A stretch of DNA of 64,000 nt from Lutibacter sp. B2 (GTDB lineage: Bacteria > Bacillota > Clostridia > Peptostreptococcales > Thermotaleaceae): contig JADPRS010000021.1 of NCBI GenBank assembly GCA_015686845.1, positions 1-64,000 of the forward strand, read 5' to 3'. Under the pieces are notes generated by a model, which was not told where the DNA came from, did not search any database, and worked only from the letters and a program-made list of their open reading frames with translations. Below are positions 9,350 to 18,921 of the stretch, piece after piece. The position numbers and the translations under genes are program-made. Each line of letters starts with the position of its first letter. The first letter of the stretch is position 1.

Positions 9350-10249
9350 TTAAATATTAAGGGTATACTTTGCTTTTAATTCATTGTACATATCAAAGGC
9401 TTCTTTATTATCAATACCATCATGAACGATAGCACGTACAGATTGAACCATTGCAATAGGAGATTCTGATTGGAAAATATTTCTTCCCATATCAACACCA
9501 GCAGCGCCCATTGATATAGCATTATAGCACATTTCAAGAGCATCTTTTTCTGGCATTTTTTTACCGCCTGCAATTACAATTGGAACAGGGCATGAAGCAA
9601 CTACGCTATCAAAATCGTCACAATAGTAGCTTTTTACAACTTGAGCTCCAACTTCAGCAATGATTCTAGTTGCAAGTCTAAAGTATTTGGCGTTTCTTTC
9701 CATTTCTTTGCCTACAGCAACAACACCCATTGTAGGTACTCCATAAGTATTACCAGCACTAATTACTTTTGAAAGATTATCGATTGATTCTTTTTGGTGT
9801 GGTGCACCAATAAAGACTTGTGTAGCCATCAAATCAGCGTTCATACGAATAGCTTCTGCAATATCAACGGAAACTATTTCGTTGCTAAGGTCATCATTTA
9901 AAATAGATGAGCCTGATGAAACACGAAGTGCAATTGATTTATTTGCTGTTATAGCAGGATCAATGCAAGTAGTCATTCCACCACGAGTTCCCATGAAGCA
10001 ATCAATATAATCTGCAAGGGGCGGTATTTTTAAATCTAATCTTTCTAAACCTGAAGTAGGTCCTAAGAAATAACCATGATCAAAAGCTAACATTAGAGAT
10101 TTTCCGCTTTTTGGGTTGAAAATTTTGCTAAGTCTTGATTTCATTCCCCAACCATAGTGGTTACATCCTTTTACATGAAATCCTTCTGTTACTTGTGGTA
10201 TTCCAATACCAAATTCCTTTGCGTCCTTGATTCCGTCTTTATCTGCCAT
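9350..10249 (-). CDS. lsrF: 3-hydroxy-5-phosphonooxypentane-2,4-dione thiolase LsrF
   Basis: A 299-residue class I aldolase-fold protein. LsrF transfers an acetyl group from the keto form of phospho-AI-2 to CoA, ending AI-2 breakdown. The MLAFDHGYFLGPTSGLE stretch and ADLMATQVFIGAPHQKES are characteristic of the LsrF group. A longer frame reaches 10342, but I chose the internal ATG at 10249 because GGAGGAAAAG precedes it and the extra basic N-terminus overlaps the cupin gene. It is the last gene of the lsrR-lsrK-cupin-lsrF operon. Confidence 0.9.
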   Translation of the reverse strand: MADKDGIKDAKEFGIGIPQVTEGFHVKGCNHYGWGMKSRLSKIFNPKSGKSLMLAFDHGYFLGPTSGLERLDLKIPPLADYIDCFMGTRGGMTTCIDPAITANKSIALRVSSGSSILNDDLSNEIVSVDIAEAIRMNADLMATQVFIGAPHQKESIDNLSKVISAGNTYGVPTMGVVAVGKEMERNAKYFRLATRIIAEVGAQVVKSYYCDDFDSVVASCPVPIVIAGGKKMPEKDALEMCYNAISMGAAGVDMGRNIFQSESPIAMVQSVRAIVHDGIDNKEAFDMYNELKAKYTLNI

Positions 10250-10265
10250 TTTTCTTTTCCTCCTT

Positions 10266-10619
10266 TTATTTCTTCTCTTTATCTTCAATAATAAATTTAT
10301 CTTGTAATTGGAAAGGCGCAAGCATAAATACTGCTTTTGCAACTTGGTTACTAGTGTTTACAATATAATGACTTTCACCAGGTTCTGCTGTGATAAGATC
10401 ACCTTTAACGCACTTTGCGAGCTTATCATCAATATAAAAATCTAGTTCACCTTCAATCATTAAAAAACTTTCTTCCATAATTTTATGGTGGTGACATTGA
10501 AAATCTTGACCTGGATTAAATGCAACAATCCCTGTGCTTAAAAAAGGACCTTTACGTAAATATTTTGGTCCACTATCCCCGAAACGATATTCTTTTTCTG
10601 ATTCATTTACTTTGATCAT
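10266..10619 (-). CDS. Small cupin protein in the lsr operon
   Basis: A 117-residue single-domain cupin. The first cupin motif, with metal ligands, is visible in FQCHHHKIMEESFLMIEGEL (about residues 37-56), and the second in GESHYIV (about 82-88). It lies between lsrK and lsrF with short gaps, so it is co-transcribed. In enteric bacteria this slot holds LsrG, an ABM-fold isomerase of phospho-DPD; no LsrG homologue is present here. A cupin could replace it as isomerase or bind the phosphorylated signal. That role is inferred from position only. Confidence 0.8.
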   Translation of the reverse strand: MIKVNESEKEYRFGDSGPKYLRKGPFLSTGIVAFNPGQDFQCHHHKIMEESFLMIEGELDFYIDDKLAKCVKGDLITAEPGESHYIVNTSNQVAKAVFMLAPFQLQDKFIIEDKEKK

Positions 10620-10639
10620 GTTTTCACCTCATTCACATT

Positions 10640-12202
10640 TTAAATTCCAGGAGCTCGCCACATGTGATGTAAAAAACCGTTATCGCTGTTTTTTGTTTGA
10701 GCTTCTGATAATTGTTTCCAGTTATTAAAAATTGCTTCATACAATGCATTGTTTTCTTTATTAGGTGTATAGACATTTTCTATGTTTACATATTTTTCAG
10801 CAGCGATCTCAAAATTAGGTAATAACCCGATACCAACACCAGCACAAAAAGCGGCTCCTAAAGCTGTAGCTTCTTTTATTATTGGCACTTTTATTGTGAC
10901 GCCTAAAACATCAGCGACAATTTGACACCAAAGTGAGCTATTTGAAGCCCCTGATGCAAATATAAGAGTATCTGGGAAACTGCCTGTGAGATCTTCAATA
11001 ACTTTTTTATGCCCTAAAGTCACTAAGGCTGCATTTTCTAAAATTGCCCTATAAAAAGTTGCTTTGCTATATTTTTCGGAATCTATTCCAAAATTTGTAA
11101 AACAAGGAGAGGGGTGTTTCCACTGCTTATAGTCCATTATGCTTGAAAAAGAACAAAGAATACCATTTGAACCTACAGGGACATTTTTAGCTTGCTCGTT
11201 AAGTAAAGCATAGACATCATCACCTGCTTTTTCAGCAAGTTGTGCTTCGTATTGGCAAAAACAATCTCTAAACCAACGAAGGACAAGACCTGGATAAAAA
11301 GCAATAAGTTCCTGTTGCCACATTTCTGGTATAGCATGACAATTAACTCTAATACGTCCCATTTTATCTATGTTTGGTGATGCTGTATTATATTCTAGTT
11401 GCCAAAAACTTCCACCTAAAAGTGCTACTTGACTTTCTTTTATTACACCAATACCAATACACCCCATTTGGACATCACCGCCGCCTACAACAACAGTACA
11501 ATTTTCACTTAGACCTGTAAGTTCAGCAATTTCTTTCGTGATTTTTCCAACAGGGGTGCCACTTTCATATATAGGAGGATACATGTCTTGTTTGAGACCA
11601 CATTTTTCTAAGATGGACATATCCCAGTTACGCTTATTACTATCTAATATTCCAGTAGTAGAAGCATTGGAGGGTTCAATAGATAAAATACCTGTTAGAC
11701 GATAGATAATCCAGTCATTAAGCATTGTGATAGACTTAGTTTTTTCATAGACGTCAGGTAGATTATTTTTTACCCATAGGAGTCTTGGGATGGCTCCAAG
11801 AGCAAATGTTTGACCTGAAATGGAATAAATATCTTCTTCAATATGATCAGAGAGTGCTTTTAATTCAATAACTTCCTTAGAAGCTCTTGCATCAACATTA
11901 GAAACGGCCCATATTTCATTACCACTTTCATCATATAGGACAAACGCTTCTCTCATGCTAGTTGTTGATATTGCAATAATGTCTTTTCCGTCAATACCAG
12001 AGGTTTTAATAGATTGACGAATTGTATCAAACATTAGTTTTGTGTTTTTCTCAACATCAAAGTCAATAGCGCCTTCATAGCGAGGATCTTCTTTGTGCGT
12101 CCACTCATGTTGAGCTACAGCAATTTGGGTAAAGTTTTCATCAAAAATAACGGAACGAACACTTCCAGTGCCAGCATCTATTGCCATTACATATTTTTTC
12201 AT
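10640..12202 (-). CDS. lsrK: Autoinducer-2 kinase LsrK
   Basis: A 520-residue FGGY-family kinase that phosphorylates imported AI-2 (DPD) with ATP, trapping it and making the inducer of LsrR. The N-terminal phosphate-binding motif is AIDAGTGSVR, and TTSMREAFVLYD and NVDARA match LsrK enzymes closely. Length fits the family (about 530 in E. coli). It has its own ribosome-binding site and follows lsrR by 57 bases on the minus strand. Confidence is raised by the complete surrounding lsr system. Confidence 0.93.
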   Translation of the reverse strand: MKKYVMAIDAGTGSVRSVIFDENFTQIAVAQHEWTHKEDPRYEGAIDFDVEKNTKLMFDTIRQSIKTSGIDGKDIIAISTTSMREAFVLYDESGNEIWAVSNVDARASKEVIELKALSDHIEEDIYSISGQTFALGAIPRLLWVKNNLPDVYEKTKSITMLNDWIIYRLTGILSIEPSNASTTGILDSNKRNWDMSILEKCGLKQDMYPPIYESGTPVGKITKEIAELTGLSENCTVVVGGGDVQMGCIGIGVIKESQVALLGGSFWQLEYNTASPNIDKMGRIRVNCHAIPEMWQQELIAFYPGLVLRWFRDCFCQYEAQLAEKAGDDVYALLNEQAKNVPVGSNGILCSFSSIMDYKQWKHPSPCFTNFGIDSEKYSKATFYRAILENAALVTLGHKKVIEDLTGSFPDTLIFASGASNSSLWCQIVADVLGVTIKVPIIKEATALGAAFCAGVGIGLLPNFEIAAEKYVNIENVYTPNKENNALYEAIFNNWKQLSEAQTKNSDNGFLHHMWRAPGI

Positions 12203-12259
12203 TACTTCACCTTCTTTATTGTTATTTTTTATTAAAAGCTTTTTAATATATAAAAATAA

Positions 12260-13192
12260 TTAATCATTTTCGAAAGTTAATAAACTGCTAGCAGTATCCT
12301 CATCTGTAATTAAGACATTGAGATAACCACCAGCAAGGGCTGAATAGATAGCTTGAACTTTTTCTTTGCCACCTGCAACACCAATTGTTTTAGAAGAGCT
12401 TTTTAAGGTGTCGAGTTTAATGCTTATAAGCTTTTTATGTAAGTCGGATTGAATGATTTTTCCGTTTTTATCGTAAAATTGACTTAGAATATCTCCAACA
12501 GCGCCTTGCATTTTTAATAAAATGCGATCAGAGTCGTTGGCAATGTTGTATTTGAAAATAGTTGCACTATCTGAAACACAGCCGATACCAACAATTGACA
12601 TGCTTGCTAATTCTGACATATTCATGATACTTTTAACACATTCTTCATTTAAAAAGATGTTTGCAATTTCTTCAGAAGAAGCTAATAAAGGTGCAGGAAG
12701 AATATGAATATTAGGTGTGATGCTTGTTGAAGCTTTTTTATGAGCATCTGAGACAATTGAGGAGATGTAATAGGACACGCCTCCTGATAAGGTAACTAAG
12801 GATATTGGCTTTTCTAAAGAATAAATTAAGTGATTTATTGTGCGAGAAATGGTGTCGCCGTAACCAATGTTTATGAAAGTATTTGATTCGACTTTTTCTT
12901 CTATATATTGAGCAGCACCTTTTGCGATATTATCATTAACATTATCTGGAGTAGATGGAACAATAAAAATATCATCTAAATGAAATTTTTCTATTAAAGC
13001 ACGTTCTAAACTAATGCAAGCTTTAGCGTCATGATTTATTTTGAATTTGACAATGCCATCATTTTTTGATTGGTTTAAAAGTTTTACTACTTTCATTCTA
13101 GAGATACCAAGATGCTCTGCTATTTCTTTTTGGGTCATATTATCCATATAATAGAACCAAGTTACCTTATAAATTAAATTGTTTTCGTACAT
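12260..13192 (-). CDS. lsrR: Lsr operon repressor LsrR (SorC/DeoR type)
   Basis: A 310-residue SorC-family regulator. The N-terminal helix-turn-helix (TQKEIAEHLGISRMKVVKLL, about residues 19-38) is followed by the sugar-phosphate sensor domain. LsrR represses lsr genes until phospho-AI-2 binds. It is the first gene of the minus-strand operon and faces the transporter operon. An AAGGAG ribosome-binding site lies before the ATG. The shared control region holds an inverted repeat across the lsrA promoter, as expected for its target. Confidence 0.92.
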   Translation of the reverse strand: MYENNLIYKVTWFYYMDNMTQKEIAEHLGISRMKVVKLLNQSKNDGIVKFKINHDAKACISLERALIEKFHLDDIFIVPSTPDNVNDNIAKGAAQYIEEKVESNTFINIGYGDTISRTINHLIYSLEKPISLVTLSGGVSYYISSIVSDAHKKASTSITPNIHILPAPLLASSEEIANIFLNEECVKSIMNMSELASMSIVGIGCVSDSATIFKYNIANDSDRILLKMQGAVGDILSQFYDKNGKIIQSDLHKKLISIKLDTLKSSSKTIGVAGGKEKVQAIYSALAGGYLNVLITDEDTASSLLTFEND

Positions 13193-13285
13193 AGTTTTGT
13201 CTCCTTAAGTAATTATTAATTGTCGAATATTGAATCAATAAACGAACAAATGTTTTTAAAAGAATAATTTGTTATCGTTAAAAAA

Positions 13286-13314
13286 ATTATACCAGTGGGC
13301 AAAGTTAATGTCAA
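13286..13314 (-). promoter_or_regulatory. Sigma-A promoter of lsrRK-cupin-lsrF
   Basis: Read on the minus strand: TTGACA (13314-13309), 17-base spacer, TATAAT (13291-13286). A consensus promoter, about 95 bases before the lsrR start. Confidence 0.85.
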
Positions 13315-13340
13315 TAGATTGAATTGAAGTAAAATGGCAT

Positions 13341-13377
13341 ATATTGTATTGACAAATTGTGTAAAATACAATATAAT
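13341..13377 (+). promoter_or_regulatory. lsrACDB promoter overlapped by a perfect inverted repeat (LsrR operator candidate)
   Basis: TTGACA (13349-13354), 17 bases, TATAAT (13372-13377) form a consensus sigma-A promoter. ATATTGTATT (13341-13350) and AATACAATAT (13365-13374) are perfect 10-base inverted arms 14 bases apart, covering the start of the -35 and most of the -10. A protein bound here would block polymerase directly. LsrR is the obvious candidate because its gene is divergent, but binding is inferred. Confidence 0.8.
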
Positions 13378-13451
13378 CTAAAACAACAAATGATTATATG
13401 GTAATAAAATGTTTGGAGTGCTAAAAAAAATGAAGTGAGGAGAATGATCAA

Positions 13452-14930
13452 ATGAGTGAAAAAAAATCTCTAATAAGATTAAAAGAGATATATAAATCAT
13501 TTGCTGATAACGAAGTTCTCAAAGGGGCATCACTTGAGCTATCAGAGGGGGAGATTGTTGCTATTATTGGCGGTAATGGTGCAGGAAAGAGTACATTGAT
13601 GAAAATTATTATGGGCATATATCCTCTTGATAGAGGTGACATATATATAGAAAATGAAAAGATACATATGAGTTCACCTTCAGTAGCACTTGAAAAAGGA
13701 ATTTATTTAGTACCTCAAGAACCTCGCCTTTTTCCTAATATGACGGTTGAAGAAAACGTTGTCATAGGATTTAATCAAAACAAAGCAGCGTTAGGAGAAA
13801 AACTTAGAGAACTTATTAAGCAGTTAGGATGGAATATATCATTAAGTAGAAAAGCAGCTACTCTTTCTATTGCAGAACAGCAACTGGTTGAAATTTTAAG
13901 AGGGCTATTAAGGCAAGCTAAAATTTTAATTCTTGATGAACCTACATCTACCCTTACGTTTAATGAAATTAAATCTTTCTTTAAATTGATGAAGGATCTT
14001 CAAGCAAAAGGTATAGGAATGTTTTATATCACTCATAGGCTAACAGAAGTTTTTGAAATTGCTACATCTGTTGTTATTTTAAGAGATGGGGAAATTACTG
14101 TTAGTGGTCCTGTATCTGATTTTACAAAAGAAATATTGATTAAAGGTTTAATGCCCGATAATGCAGAGAATGTAAAAGAAGGTATTGAAAATAATCAAGT
14201 AGATCATGAAAAAGATCCAGTATTAAAAGTAGATTCTTTATCAGGTTATGGATTTAATGATGTATCTTTCTCTATTTATGAAGGTGAGATTTTAGGCCTT
14301 GCTGGAGTAGTTGGATCAGGAAGAACAGAATTGGCTGAAGCGATATTTGGTATGGGAGAAATCACAGGTGGTGATGTATTTTTAAATGGAAAGAGTATAA
14401 AAGGTTATAAAACGAAGGAAATTATTAATTTAGGATTAAACTATGTCCCAGAAGATAGACATTTGAATGGTATTTTTGATATGGCGGATGTAAGGCTTAA
14501 TATAACTTCGGCTATTTTAAGTCGGATTAGTAAAGTTTTTATTAATAGTAAAAAAGAAAAAGAGATTACACAAAAATATATAGATGATTTTAGGATTAAA
14601 GTGACAGGACAAGATCAATCTTTAAAATCACTTTCTGGAGGTAACCAACAGAAGGTTGTTATTGGAAGGATCCTTTCATCAAATCCAAAAGTGATTATTC
14701 TAGATGAGCCAACAAGAGGTATTGATGCGGGAGCAAGAGGAGATGTCTATAAGATTATTTATCAACTCAAAAAACTTGGTTTGGCAATATTACTTATTTC
14801 ATCTGATTTTGAAGAAATCTATGAACTTTCAGATCATGCAGAGGTCATGTATCATGGTAGCAATACCGTAGAGTTATCGAAGGAAGATATTACGATGGAT
14901 ACATTAACACAAGCAGCTTTTGGAGCGTAA
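13452..14930 (+). CDS. lsrA: AI-2 ABC importer, ATP-binding protein LsrA
   Basis: A 492-residue protein with two tandem ABC ATPase domains, as in sugar importers of the CUT2 type. Domain 1 has Walker A GGNGAGKST (about residues 38-46) and Walker B ILILDEPTS, but the signature is degenerate (LSIAEQQ), normal for LsrA and RbsA proteins. Domain 2 has the intact signature LSGGNQQK and LDEPTRGID. It powers AI-2 uptake through LsrC/LsrD. A GGAG ribosome-binding site precedes the ATG. First gene of lsrA-C-D-B. Confidence 0.93.
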   Translation: MSEKKSLIRLKEIYKSFADNEVLKGASLELSEGEIVAIIGGNGAGKSTLMKIIMGIYPLDRGDIYIENEKIHMSSPSVALEKGIYLVPQEPRLFPNMTVEENVVIGFNQNKAALGEKLRELIKQLGWNISLSRKAATLSIAEQQLVEILRGLLRQAKILILDEPTSTLTFNEIKSFFKLMKDLQAKGIGMFYITHRLTEVFEIATSVVILRDGEITVSGPVSDFTKEILIKGLMPDNAENVKEGIENNQVDHEKDPVLKVDSLSGYGFNDVSFSIYEGEILGLAGVVGSGRTELAEAIFGMGEITGGDVFLNGKSIKGYKTKEIINLGLNYVPEDRHLNGIFDMADVRLNITSAILSRISKVFINSKKEKEITQKYIDDFRIKVTGQDQSLKSLSGGNQQKVVIGRILSSNPKVIILDEPTRGIDAGARGDVYKIIYQLKKLGLAILLISSDFEEIYELSDHAEVMYHGSNTVELSKEDITMDTLTQAAFGA

Positions 14931-14984
14931 TTGATGATTTTTGATTAATTCTATTTTAATCAAGGGAAGGTGGATTAAGGTGTT

Positions 14985-15986
14985 ATGACAATTATAAAGA
15001 GAATATTTAAAAAAAGAGAAATTACAGCATTGGCATTTTTGATAGTCCTCTTTTTAGGAGTCGGTTTAAGAAACCCAGATTTTATTAATATGCAAAGTGT
15101 ATCAACGGTATTAAAAGGAAGTGTTATATATATATTGCTAGCAGTTGGTATGACGTTTGTTCTATTAACTGGAGGTATTGATGTTTCAGTTGGAGCAACT
15201 CTTGGTATTTCGGCTGCTATATCAGCAACCATGATTAGAGATGGATCAAGTGTTGTGTTATCTATATTAGTAGCTTTAGCTATTGGAATTATTATCGGTC
15301 TGATTAATGGTATTGGTGTTGCAATCGTTAAGGTTCCAGCTATTATCATGACGTTAGGTATTTTGGGAATAACTAGAGGTACCATGATTGTTTATACAAA
15401 TGGAAGATGGGTTGAAAATCTACCCGATTTTTTTAAAAAGGCTTCGCAGGCAAGTTTTGGTGGGTTAAATCACTATTTTGTATTAGCGGTGATAACGGTT
15501 GCTTTGGTTCAATTATATTTTAGTAAAGCAAAAACAGGTAGATTCTTTGCAGCTATTGGAGATAATGTTGAAGGTGCTGTTTTAGTTGGGATTCCAGTTA
15601 AAAAGATGATGATTATTGCATATGTTGTTTCTGGATTTTGTGCAGCTATTGCAGGTGTTATTTTTGCGTCACAGGTAGGATTTGTAACAAGTAATACAGG
15701 ATTTGACATTGAGATGGTTGCCATTGCTGCTTGTGTACTTGGTGGGGTGAGTTTGAGTGGTGGTATAGGCTCAGTGATTGGCTCAAGCATTGGTGCTATA
15801 ATTATGACCGCTATTAATTCAGCACTAATCTTCTTAAAAGTTCCATCATTTTGGAACAAATCAATACAAGGATTGTTACTCATACTTATTGTTGTATCAG
15901 ATGTTTTGATTCATAAATATTTTCAAGAGAAGGCTAGGAAGCAACGTCTTTCAGCTAAATCCTCTTTTGTAGGAGGTGATGAATAA
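14985..15986 (+). CDS. lsrC: AI-2 ABC importer permease LsrC
   Basis: A 333-residue permease of the branched/ribose (CUT2) type with about eight to ten membrane segments. The conserved loop LLTGGIDVSVGATLG and the later LGGVSLSGGIGSVIG are typical of RbsC-like permeases. With LsrD it forms the membrane channel for AI-2. Its stop overlaps the lsrD start by one base, indicating coupled translation. Confidence 0.92.
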   Translation: MTIIKRIFKKREITALAFLIVLFLGVGLRNPDFINMQSVSTVLKGSVIYILLAVGMTFVLLTGGIDVSVGATLGISAAISATMIRDGSSVVLSILVALAIGIIIGLINGIGVAIVKVPAIIMTLGILGITRGTMIVYTNGRWVENLPDFFKKASQASFGGLNHYFVLAVITVALVQLYFSKAKTGRFFAAIGDNVEGAVLVGIPVKKMMIIAYVVSGFCAAIAGVIFASQVGFVTSNTGFDIEMVAIAACVLGGVSLSGGIGSVIGSSIGAIIMTAINSALIFLKVPSFWNKSIQGLLLILIVVSDVLIHKYFQEKARKQRLSAKSSFVGGDE

Positions 15987-16993
15987 TGGAAAAGTGGAAG
16001 GAGTTTAAAGGAAAATGGGAGATATCTCTTGCCCTGTTTTTAATAATTGAAATTTTAATATTTGGATTTATTAATCCAAGATTTTTAAAGATTAAAGTAC
16101 TTATGAATAGTGCAAATGATTTTGTTACAGTGGCTATTATTGCCTTGTTTATGACTTTAGTTATTATTACCGGTGGCATTGATATATCTATAGGATCAGT
16201 TGTAGGTTTATCCTCGGTTGTAATGGGACTTCTATGGCAAGAATTGGGTTTTAATATCTGGTTTGCTCTTAGTATTGCAATTATGGTGGGTGCCTTATGC
16301 GGAGCTTTCAATGGATTTTTAGTAGCCTATGTTGGAGTGCAAGCTATGGTAGCAACTCTTGGAACGAGTTTTCTTTATGCAGGGATATCCTTAGTTATTA
16401 TTGGATTTTCAGGTATTAGTCCTGCAGAAGGGATTACAGGATTTCCTGATAGCTTTAGGGCTCTCGGACATGGTGAGCTTTTCGGAGTTCCTAGTTCATT
16501 GATTATTTTTGTATTACTGATTATTAGTGTATATATCATATTGCATAAAACAACTTATGGTAGAAGAGTATATCTTACTGGAATTAATAAAGCTGCAGCA
16601 GAGTTTTCTGGTATTAAAACAAAATTAGTGATTTTAAGCACACATATGCTTGTAGGTATGGGTGCAGCGATTTCAGGGATGTATATAACTTCTTATTTGA
16701 GTTCTTCACGTGCAGATCATGGAGCCACGCTTACCCTATCTGTTATTACAGCGGTTGTTCTTGGGGGAACTGCAATAACAGGAGGAGAGGGTTCTATTGT
16801 TGGAACGGCATTAGCTAGTGTTATCATAGGGTTGATGACATTAGGATTACAAATGGCAGGGCTATCTACACAATTTGTTGGTATAGGTATAGGACTATTA
16901 CTTGTTATTTCGGTAGCTATAAAGAGTTCATTAGGAGAAGGAAATCTTTTTTCAGATATTAAGAGAAAGATTAAATCAAAGGTTAGTGGTTGA
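15986..16993 (+). CDS. lsrD: AI-2 ABC importer permease LsrD
   Basis: A 335-residue second CUT2-type permease, with ITGGIDISIGSVVGLSS and LGGTAITGGEGSIVG as family signatures. It pairs with LsrC. The ATG overlaps the lsrC stop, and a GGAGGTGAT ribosome-binding site lies inside the lsrC 3' end. Confidence 0.92.
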   Translation: MEKWKEFKGKWEISLALFLIIEILIFGFINPRFLKIKVLMNSANDFVTVAIIALFMTLVIITGGIDISIGSVVGLSSVVMGLLWQELGFNIWFALSIAIMVGALCGAFNGFLVAYVGVQAMVATLGTSFLYAGISLVIIGFSGISPAEGITGFPDSFRALGHGELFGVPSSLIIFVLLIISVYIILHKTTYGRRVYLTGINKAAAEFSGIKTKLVILSTHMLVGMGAAISGMYITSYLSSSRADHGATLTLSVITAVVLGGTAITGGEGSIVGTALASVIIGLMTLGLQMAGLSTQFVGIGIGLLLVISVAIKSSLGEGNLFSDIKRKIKSKVSG

Positions 16994-17078
16994 AAAGGTA
17001 GTATAAATAATATATAGAAATTAGCTATTTATATAATTAGATAGTTAATATATATAAATTAAAAGGGGGTAAATCATT

Positions 17079-18206
17079 ATGAAAAAGAAATATTTATCAC
17101 TAGCAGTAGTAATGCTTATGATGTTTAGTGTTATCACAGGATGTGGAAAAGATACTGTTAACACGGACTCTCAAAGCGCAGACAACACTAAAAAAGTGGA
17201 AGAGAAAGCAGGGGATGCTGATGCACCTAAGTTGTTAGATCCTTCAGATGTTTCAGTTGTTTTTATTCCAAAATTAACAGGTAATATGTTCTTTGAATCA
17301 GCAAATGTAGGAGCACAAAAAATGGCCCAAAAAGTAGGTTTTGAGTGCAAGTATGATGGTACAACAAATGCGACTGTTGCAGATCAAGTACAAGTAATTA
17401 ATAGTGCAGTTAATCAAGGTTATAGCGCTGTTGCAGTATCATCAAATTCACCCGATGGACTTAATGAAGCACTTAAATCTGCAGCAGATTCTGGTCTTAA
17501 GGTTGTTACATGGGACTCTGATGTTAATCCAGAATATCGTTCAATTATGGTAAGTCAAGGAACACCAGATCAATTAGGTAAAATGCTAGTTGACATGGTT
17601 GCAGAACAAGTTGATGATGCTAAAAATGCAGAAATTGACTTTGCTTTCTTCTATTCTAGTCCAACCGTAACTGATCAAAATTCATGGGTAGAAGCTGCTA
17701 AAAAATATATTGCGGCAGACTTTCCTAAATGGAATCTAGTAACAACAGAATATGGAGACTCAGACGCACAAAAATCTATTCAAGTTGGAGAGTCTATTCT
17801 TAATACATACAAAGAAGTTGACGCAATTATTTGTCCAGACTCAACAGCACTACCAGGTATGGCTCAAGCAGCAAAAAATCTTGGGAAAAATGCTGATGAT
17901 GTAATTATTACAGGATTTGCAACACCTAGCTCAATGAGAGGTTTTGTTAAAGATGGTACATTAAAACAATTTGGTCTTTGGGATTGTGGCGTTCAAGGAT
18001 CTATGGGAGCTTATATTGCATATTGGTTAGCTGCAGGTAACGAGGTTGTTGTTGGTGAAAAAATTGATATTCCTACAATTGGTGAAGTAGAAATTATGCC
18101 TAACTCAGTTTTAGGACATGAATACGTATCTGATGATTCTGGAATTGTTTTAATGCCAGAAAGAACAGTTTTTAATATTAATAACATCGATGACTTTGAT
18201 TTCTAA
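17079..18206 (+). CDS. lsrB: AI-2 receptor lipoprotein LsrB
   Basis: A 375-residue substrate-binding lipoprotein: lipobox VITGC gives Cys22, a polar linker follows to about residue 50, then a periplasmic-binding fold. The mature part resembles enteric LsrB strongly (FIPKLTGNMFF, FFYSSPTVTDQN, IVLMPER near the C-terminus). Known ligand residues are visible: Lys in PKLTG, Asp in TWDSD, Asp-Gln in TDQN and Pro in CPDSTALP. The enteric Ala222 position appears to be Ser (PDS rather than PDA). It captures AI-2 outside the cell for LsrACD. A strong GGGGG ribosome-binding site precedes it. Confidence 0.93.
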   Translation: MKKKYLSLAVVMLMMFSVITGCGKDTVNTDSQSADNTKKVEEKAGDADAPKLLDPSDVSVVFIPKLTGNMFFESANVGAQKMAQKVGFECKYDGTTNATVADQVQVINSAVNQGYSAVAVSSNSPDGLNEALKSAADSGLKVVTWDSDVNPEYRSIMVSQGTPDQLGKMLVDMVAEQVDDAKNAEIDFAFFYSSPTVTDQNSWVEAAKKYIAADFPKWNLVTTEYGDSDAQKSIQVGESILNTYKEVDAIICPDSTALPGMAQAAKNLGKNADDVIITGFATPSSMRGFVKDGTLKQFGLWDCGVQGSMGAYIAYWLAAGNEVVVGEKIDIPTIGEVEIMPNSVLGHEYVSDDSGIVLMPERTVFNINNIDDFDF

Positions 18207-18308
18207 ACAAGGTTGAAAGTAATGTAGCGTTTAGTTAAAATAAAGGGTTTTATATGTCTATGAGTTATCGTTGTTATGTGAATGACATGAATTATGTAAA
18301 ATCAATAG

Positions 18309-18346
18309 AAAAGAGTTCGTGCCTTTTAAGGCATGGCTCTTTTTTG
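18309..18346 (+). terminator. Terminator of lsrACDB
   Basis: AAAAGAG...GTGCCTT and AAGGCAT...CTCTTTTTT pair with one internal mismatch region and end in a T-run. The rest of the 18207-18608 gap shows no gene and no clear regulatory motif. Confidence 0.8.
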
Positions 18347-18608
18347 TGTTTCTCTTTTTATAAAGTGAAAATATTATGTTTTATCTTTGATGTGCTCCCC
18401 TTAATAGGGTAACATTAGAACTATAAAAAAAGGACTGTATCAAAAAAAAATTAAGGCTACTACCATGCGTCTAAAGGGGAATATATGAAGTTTTGTGTAA
18501 GCAACTAATTTTTTTTACATCTATAAATTTGATAATATTTGGTCAAATGATTTTTATAAGTATCAAATATTAAATGAAAGATTTTGCTTTGATAGGGGAA
18601 TAATAAAT

Positions 18609-18917
18609 ATGAAAGGAAGTGATCTATTGTTAAACAATATTAAAGAAAGAAGAGTAAAGCTTAGTGATAAATATGAGTTATATATGGAGATTCCAGAAAA
18701 AGAATATCTATTGGCCTATGATAATAATATCAATGAAGAAAATGCACAGGATGTTTTGCTTCAATACTTAAATAAGTATCAGGATGATGGAATTGCTAAA
18801 AATGTTCGGATTAAGCATGACCTAAGTAATCACAGTGTAAATATAAGAGCAGATTTGATCTATGAAGGCAATGAGCATACAGAACCTAGAAATACACCAG
18901 ATTATTTAGCACATTAA
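18609..18917 (+). CDS. Small hypothetical protein
   Basis: A 102-residue hydrophilic, acidic protein without signal or membrane segment; no family recognised. Two starts are possible. The ATG at 18609 has AGGGGA nine bases before it. A TTG at 18627 has AAAGGAAGTGA just upstream and would give 96 residues. It is flanked by terminators on both sides, so it is a one-gene unit. Confidence 0.65.
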   Translation: MKGSDLLLNNIKERRVKLSDKYELYMEIPEKEYLLAYDNNINEENAQDVLLQYLNKYQDDGIAKNVRIKHDLSNHSVNIRADLIYEGNEHTEPRNTPDYLAH

Positions 18918-18921
18918 ATAA

